DNA from: Leptolinea sp. UBA4782
GTDB taxonomy: Bacteria > Chloroflexota > Anaerolineae > Anaerolineales > Anaerolineaceae
Reading direction: 5' to 3'
Assembly (NCBI GenBank): GCA_002403095.1
Contig: DHHC01000019.1
Location: 3,129 to 67,128, forward strand
DNA: 64,000 nt
This document shows, piece after piece, positions 63,722-64,000 of the stretch (positions are counted from its first letter, which is position 1; each line of letters starts with the position of its first letter). The notes beneath the pieces are model-generated. The model worked only from the letters and a program-made list of their open reading frames with translations, ran no database searches and was not told where the DNA came from. Position numbers and translations under genes: made by a program.

Positions 63722-64000
63722 TTACAGGATTTCCGGCATGGTCAGCAGGTGGAAGGCCAAAGTATCCAGGTCTTTTGACTCGCGGGTGGTGCTCCATAAC
63801 TGGTCCAGCTTTTCCCCAAACAGGTTGATAATCTGCTTATCGTGGGCAAAGTATTCCTGGGGGGTGATCCCCTTTTCATAGATCTCGCGCACTTCCAGCT
63901 TCTCATATGCCTTATGCACATACTCATAAATGGTATACGGGCTGCGGTTCAATTCCTCTGCCAGGCTGCTGCGCGGCATGTTGAATAAAATCGCCAGGCG
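63722..64000 (-). CDS. Helix-turn-helix protein, C-terminal part (partial)
   Basis: The last 92 codons are visible; the reading frame stays open to the window edge, so the N-terminus is missing. RLAILFNMPRSSLAEELNRSPYTIYEYVHKAYEKL looks like a helix-turn-helix similar to sigma region 4 or a small phage-type regulator, followed by a helical tail. No annotated family can be given. The ATG at 63979 is probably internal. Confidence 0.5.
   Translation of the reverse strand, partial: RLAILFNMPRSSLAEELNRSPYTIYEYVHKAYEKLEVREIYEKGITPQEYFAHDKQIINLFGEKLDQLWSTTRESKDLDTLAFHLLTMPEIL

Overview
This is most probably chromosomal DNA of a strictly anaerobic or microaerophilic member of the Chloroflexota, perhaps class Anaerolineae. 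I infer that from the gene mix: adenosylcobalamin (class II) ribonucleotide reductase with NrdR, two tungsten-type aldehyde:ferredoxin oxidoreductases, a coenzyme-F420-type LLM oxidoreductase, many lipoproteins and single-pass surface proteins with Thr/Pro linkers, and Ser/Thr kinase/FHA signalling. No 16S or other phylogenetic marker is present, so the placement is an inference. Coding density is high. Both strands are used, in short operons with many ATGA-type overlaps. No tRNA, rRNA, CRISPR array, prophage or insertion-sequence transposase was seen.

Layout. 1-2.6 kb: end of rpmI, rplT, a SpoU-type methyltransferase and a DUF711 protein. 2.6-4.3 kb (minus): a membrane-anchored protein and a parvulin lipoprotein. 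4.4-8.3 kb: nrdR-nrdJ and msrA. 8.3-12 kb is an accessory island: two copies of a DUF559 endonuclease gene (one with a 57-bp internal deletion), five copies of a REP-like hairpin repeat in both orientations, a gene remnant, a cupin gene and three uncharacterised genes. 12-12.8 kb: deoxynucleoside kinase.

12.8-21.8 kb is the most distinctive block. Two minus-strand genes (an LLM oxidoreductase and an N-acetylornithine-transcarbamylase/YgeW-type carbamoyltransferase) face a six-gene plus-strand operon: XRE-cupin regulator, AOR, hydantoinase/dihydropyrimidinase, a 16-cysteine Fe-S protein, a second AOR and MoaD. The genes suggest an anaerobic pathway that opens a cyclic ureide, recovers the carbamoyl group by phosphorolysis and moves electrons through tungstoenzymes to ferredoxin. 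That pathway is my inference and I know of no description of this exact set.

21.8-29.7 kb: a large M23-like lipoprotein, an EamA exporter, a PlsC-like protein lacking the usual catalytic Asp, and an ECF sigma/anti-sigma/bactofilin-like/toast-rack envelope module. 29.7-36.3 kb (minus): rpsT, argS, a cyclic-2,3-diphosphoglycerate-synthetase-like GTPase, obgE, nadD and an MFS carrier. 36.4-39.2 kb: DUF885 metallopeptidase and esterase. 39.2-43 kb (minus): yvcK, gap, pgk. 43-49.4 kb: class-III aminotransferase, sensor kinase, CpXC protein, and a divergent FHA-winged-helix regulator and Ser/Thr kinase. 49.4-54.4 kb (minus): AAA ATPase, GDPD and a GH3-like protein. 54.4-64 kb: glycosyltransferase, EamA-recJ-alr (minus), SLC13 carrier, tgt, uppP, a solute-binding-like lipoprotein and a regulator cut by the window edge.

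A recurring regulatory theme is a sigma70 -10 hexamer lying only 6-10 bases before the start codon with no Shine-Dalgarno sequence. At least eight genes look leaderless or nearly so: the parvulin gene, the 11.99-kb gene, the XRE regulator, EamA-1, yvcK, the GT2 gene, alr and the SLC13 gene.
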